Assembly: GCA_032250585.1 (NCBI GenBank)
Contig: JAVVFH010000247.1
Location: 1-5,071 of the forward strand
DNA: 5,071 nucleotides
DNA from: JAVVFH01 sp032250585
GTDB taxonomy: Bacteria > Pseudomonadota > Gammaproteobacteria > Xanthomonadales > SZUA-36
Direction of reading: 5' to 3'
The position numbers were made by a program, and so were the translations under genes. This document shows, piece after piece, positions 4,911-5,071 of the stretch (positions are counted from its first letter, which is position 1; each line of letters starts with the position of its first letter). Below the pieces are notes generated by a model. That model worked only from the letters and a program-made list of their open reading frames with translations. It did not search any database and was not told where the DNA came from.

Positions 4911-5071
4911 TCAGCCGTTGACTTGATGCTGCCAGGGTCGAATCTTGTCGAGGTCCCGGGAAAGCCTGGCCTGCGCCATCTCCGTGTCGTGTTCGGCTTG
5001 CGCGCGTAGCCAGTAGCCGTTCGACAGGCCGAAGAACCGGCACAGGCGAAGATCGGTGTCTGCCGTGACGG
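4911..5071 (-). CDS. higA: HigA-family XRE antitoxin, C-terminal part (partial)
   Basis: The last 52 codons of a gene running in from the right edge. The visible protein is VTADTDLRLCRFFGLSNGYW, followed by 'LRAQAEHDTEMAQARL' and 'LDKIRPWQHQVNG', then TGA at 4913-4911. 'TADTDLRLCRFFG' and 'GYWLRAQAEHD' are the recognisable end of the XRE helix-turn-helix and following helix in HigA-type addiction-module antidotes, which normally read like 'iTadtAlRLaryfGtspefWlnlQaayDle'. In such modules the antitoxin represses its operon and blocks a HigB/RelE-like mRNA-cutting toxin; that toxin would lie further right, upstream of this gene, and is not seen. The tail after the W-L-Q helix is ordinary in length. 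mazG follows by 53 bp on the same strand. Confidence 0.82.
   Translation of the reverse strand, partial: VTADTDLRLCRFFGLSNGYWLRAQAEHDTEMAQARLSRDLDKIRPWQHQVNG

Noticed and set aside
4434..5009. A 191-codon plus-strand frame over the mazG region.
   Set aside because: Arg/Pro-rich shadow of mazG and the HigA-type gene.
4858..5043. A longer mazG start giving up to 181 residues.
   Set aside because: The added residues are low-quality, overlap the HigA-type coding region in another frame, and the good ribosome site and family alignment support the start at 4857.

Overview
The window is about 5 kb of GC-rich DNA (around 60% by eye) in which every credible gene lies on the minus strand. Codon use and protein families suggest a proteobacterium, but nothing seen here fixes the genus. 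The content is typical of a defence or accessory island: a type I restriction-modification gene, an AbiF/Abi_2 abortive-infection protein, an HNH nuclease, two toxin-antitoxin components and a MazG-like nucleotide pyrophosphohydrolase.

Reading the minus strand 5'->3' (from high to low coordinates), the layout is as follows. The 3' end of a HigA-type antitoxin comes first (5071-4911). A complete MazG-like pyrophosphohydrolase follows (4857-4498), then a start-less remnant matching the first codons of the HNH gene (4407-4345). Next is a control region with a cluster of TTTCCGAAA-like palindromes and a promoter, leading to an HTH antitoxin / PIN toxin pair (4009-3557 and 3554-2988). After that come a remnant of the mazG 3' end carrying two in-frame stops (2936-2823), a complete HNH nuclease gene with its own promoter (2743-1823), a short structured RNA with promoter and terminator (about 1658-1599), the abiF-like gene (1566-571), and the 5' part of hsdM, which runs off the left edge (489-1).

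Two points stand out. First, the gap before abiF holds a compact nested hairpin ending in a U-tract, preceded by a credible promoter. This is what is expected of a small non-coding RNA partner of an AbiF HEPN RNase, a class of RNA toxin-antitoxin linked in recent work to the ancestry of Cas13. The HEPN protein sits directly upstream of hsdM, which recalls the PrrC-type arrangement of an RNA-cutting guard beside a type I restriction system. Second, the order 'mazG tail then HNH head' occurs twice, at about 80% nucleotide identity and about 1.67 kb apart, with the HTH/PIN toxin-antitoxin pair between the copies. One mazG and one HNH remain intact and the other two are relics, so the toxin-antitoxin pair probably arrived with, or was captured by, a partial tandem duplication or homologous exchange.

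Functional links between the modules are inference. Family assignments come from motif recognition only; no database search was run.
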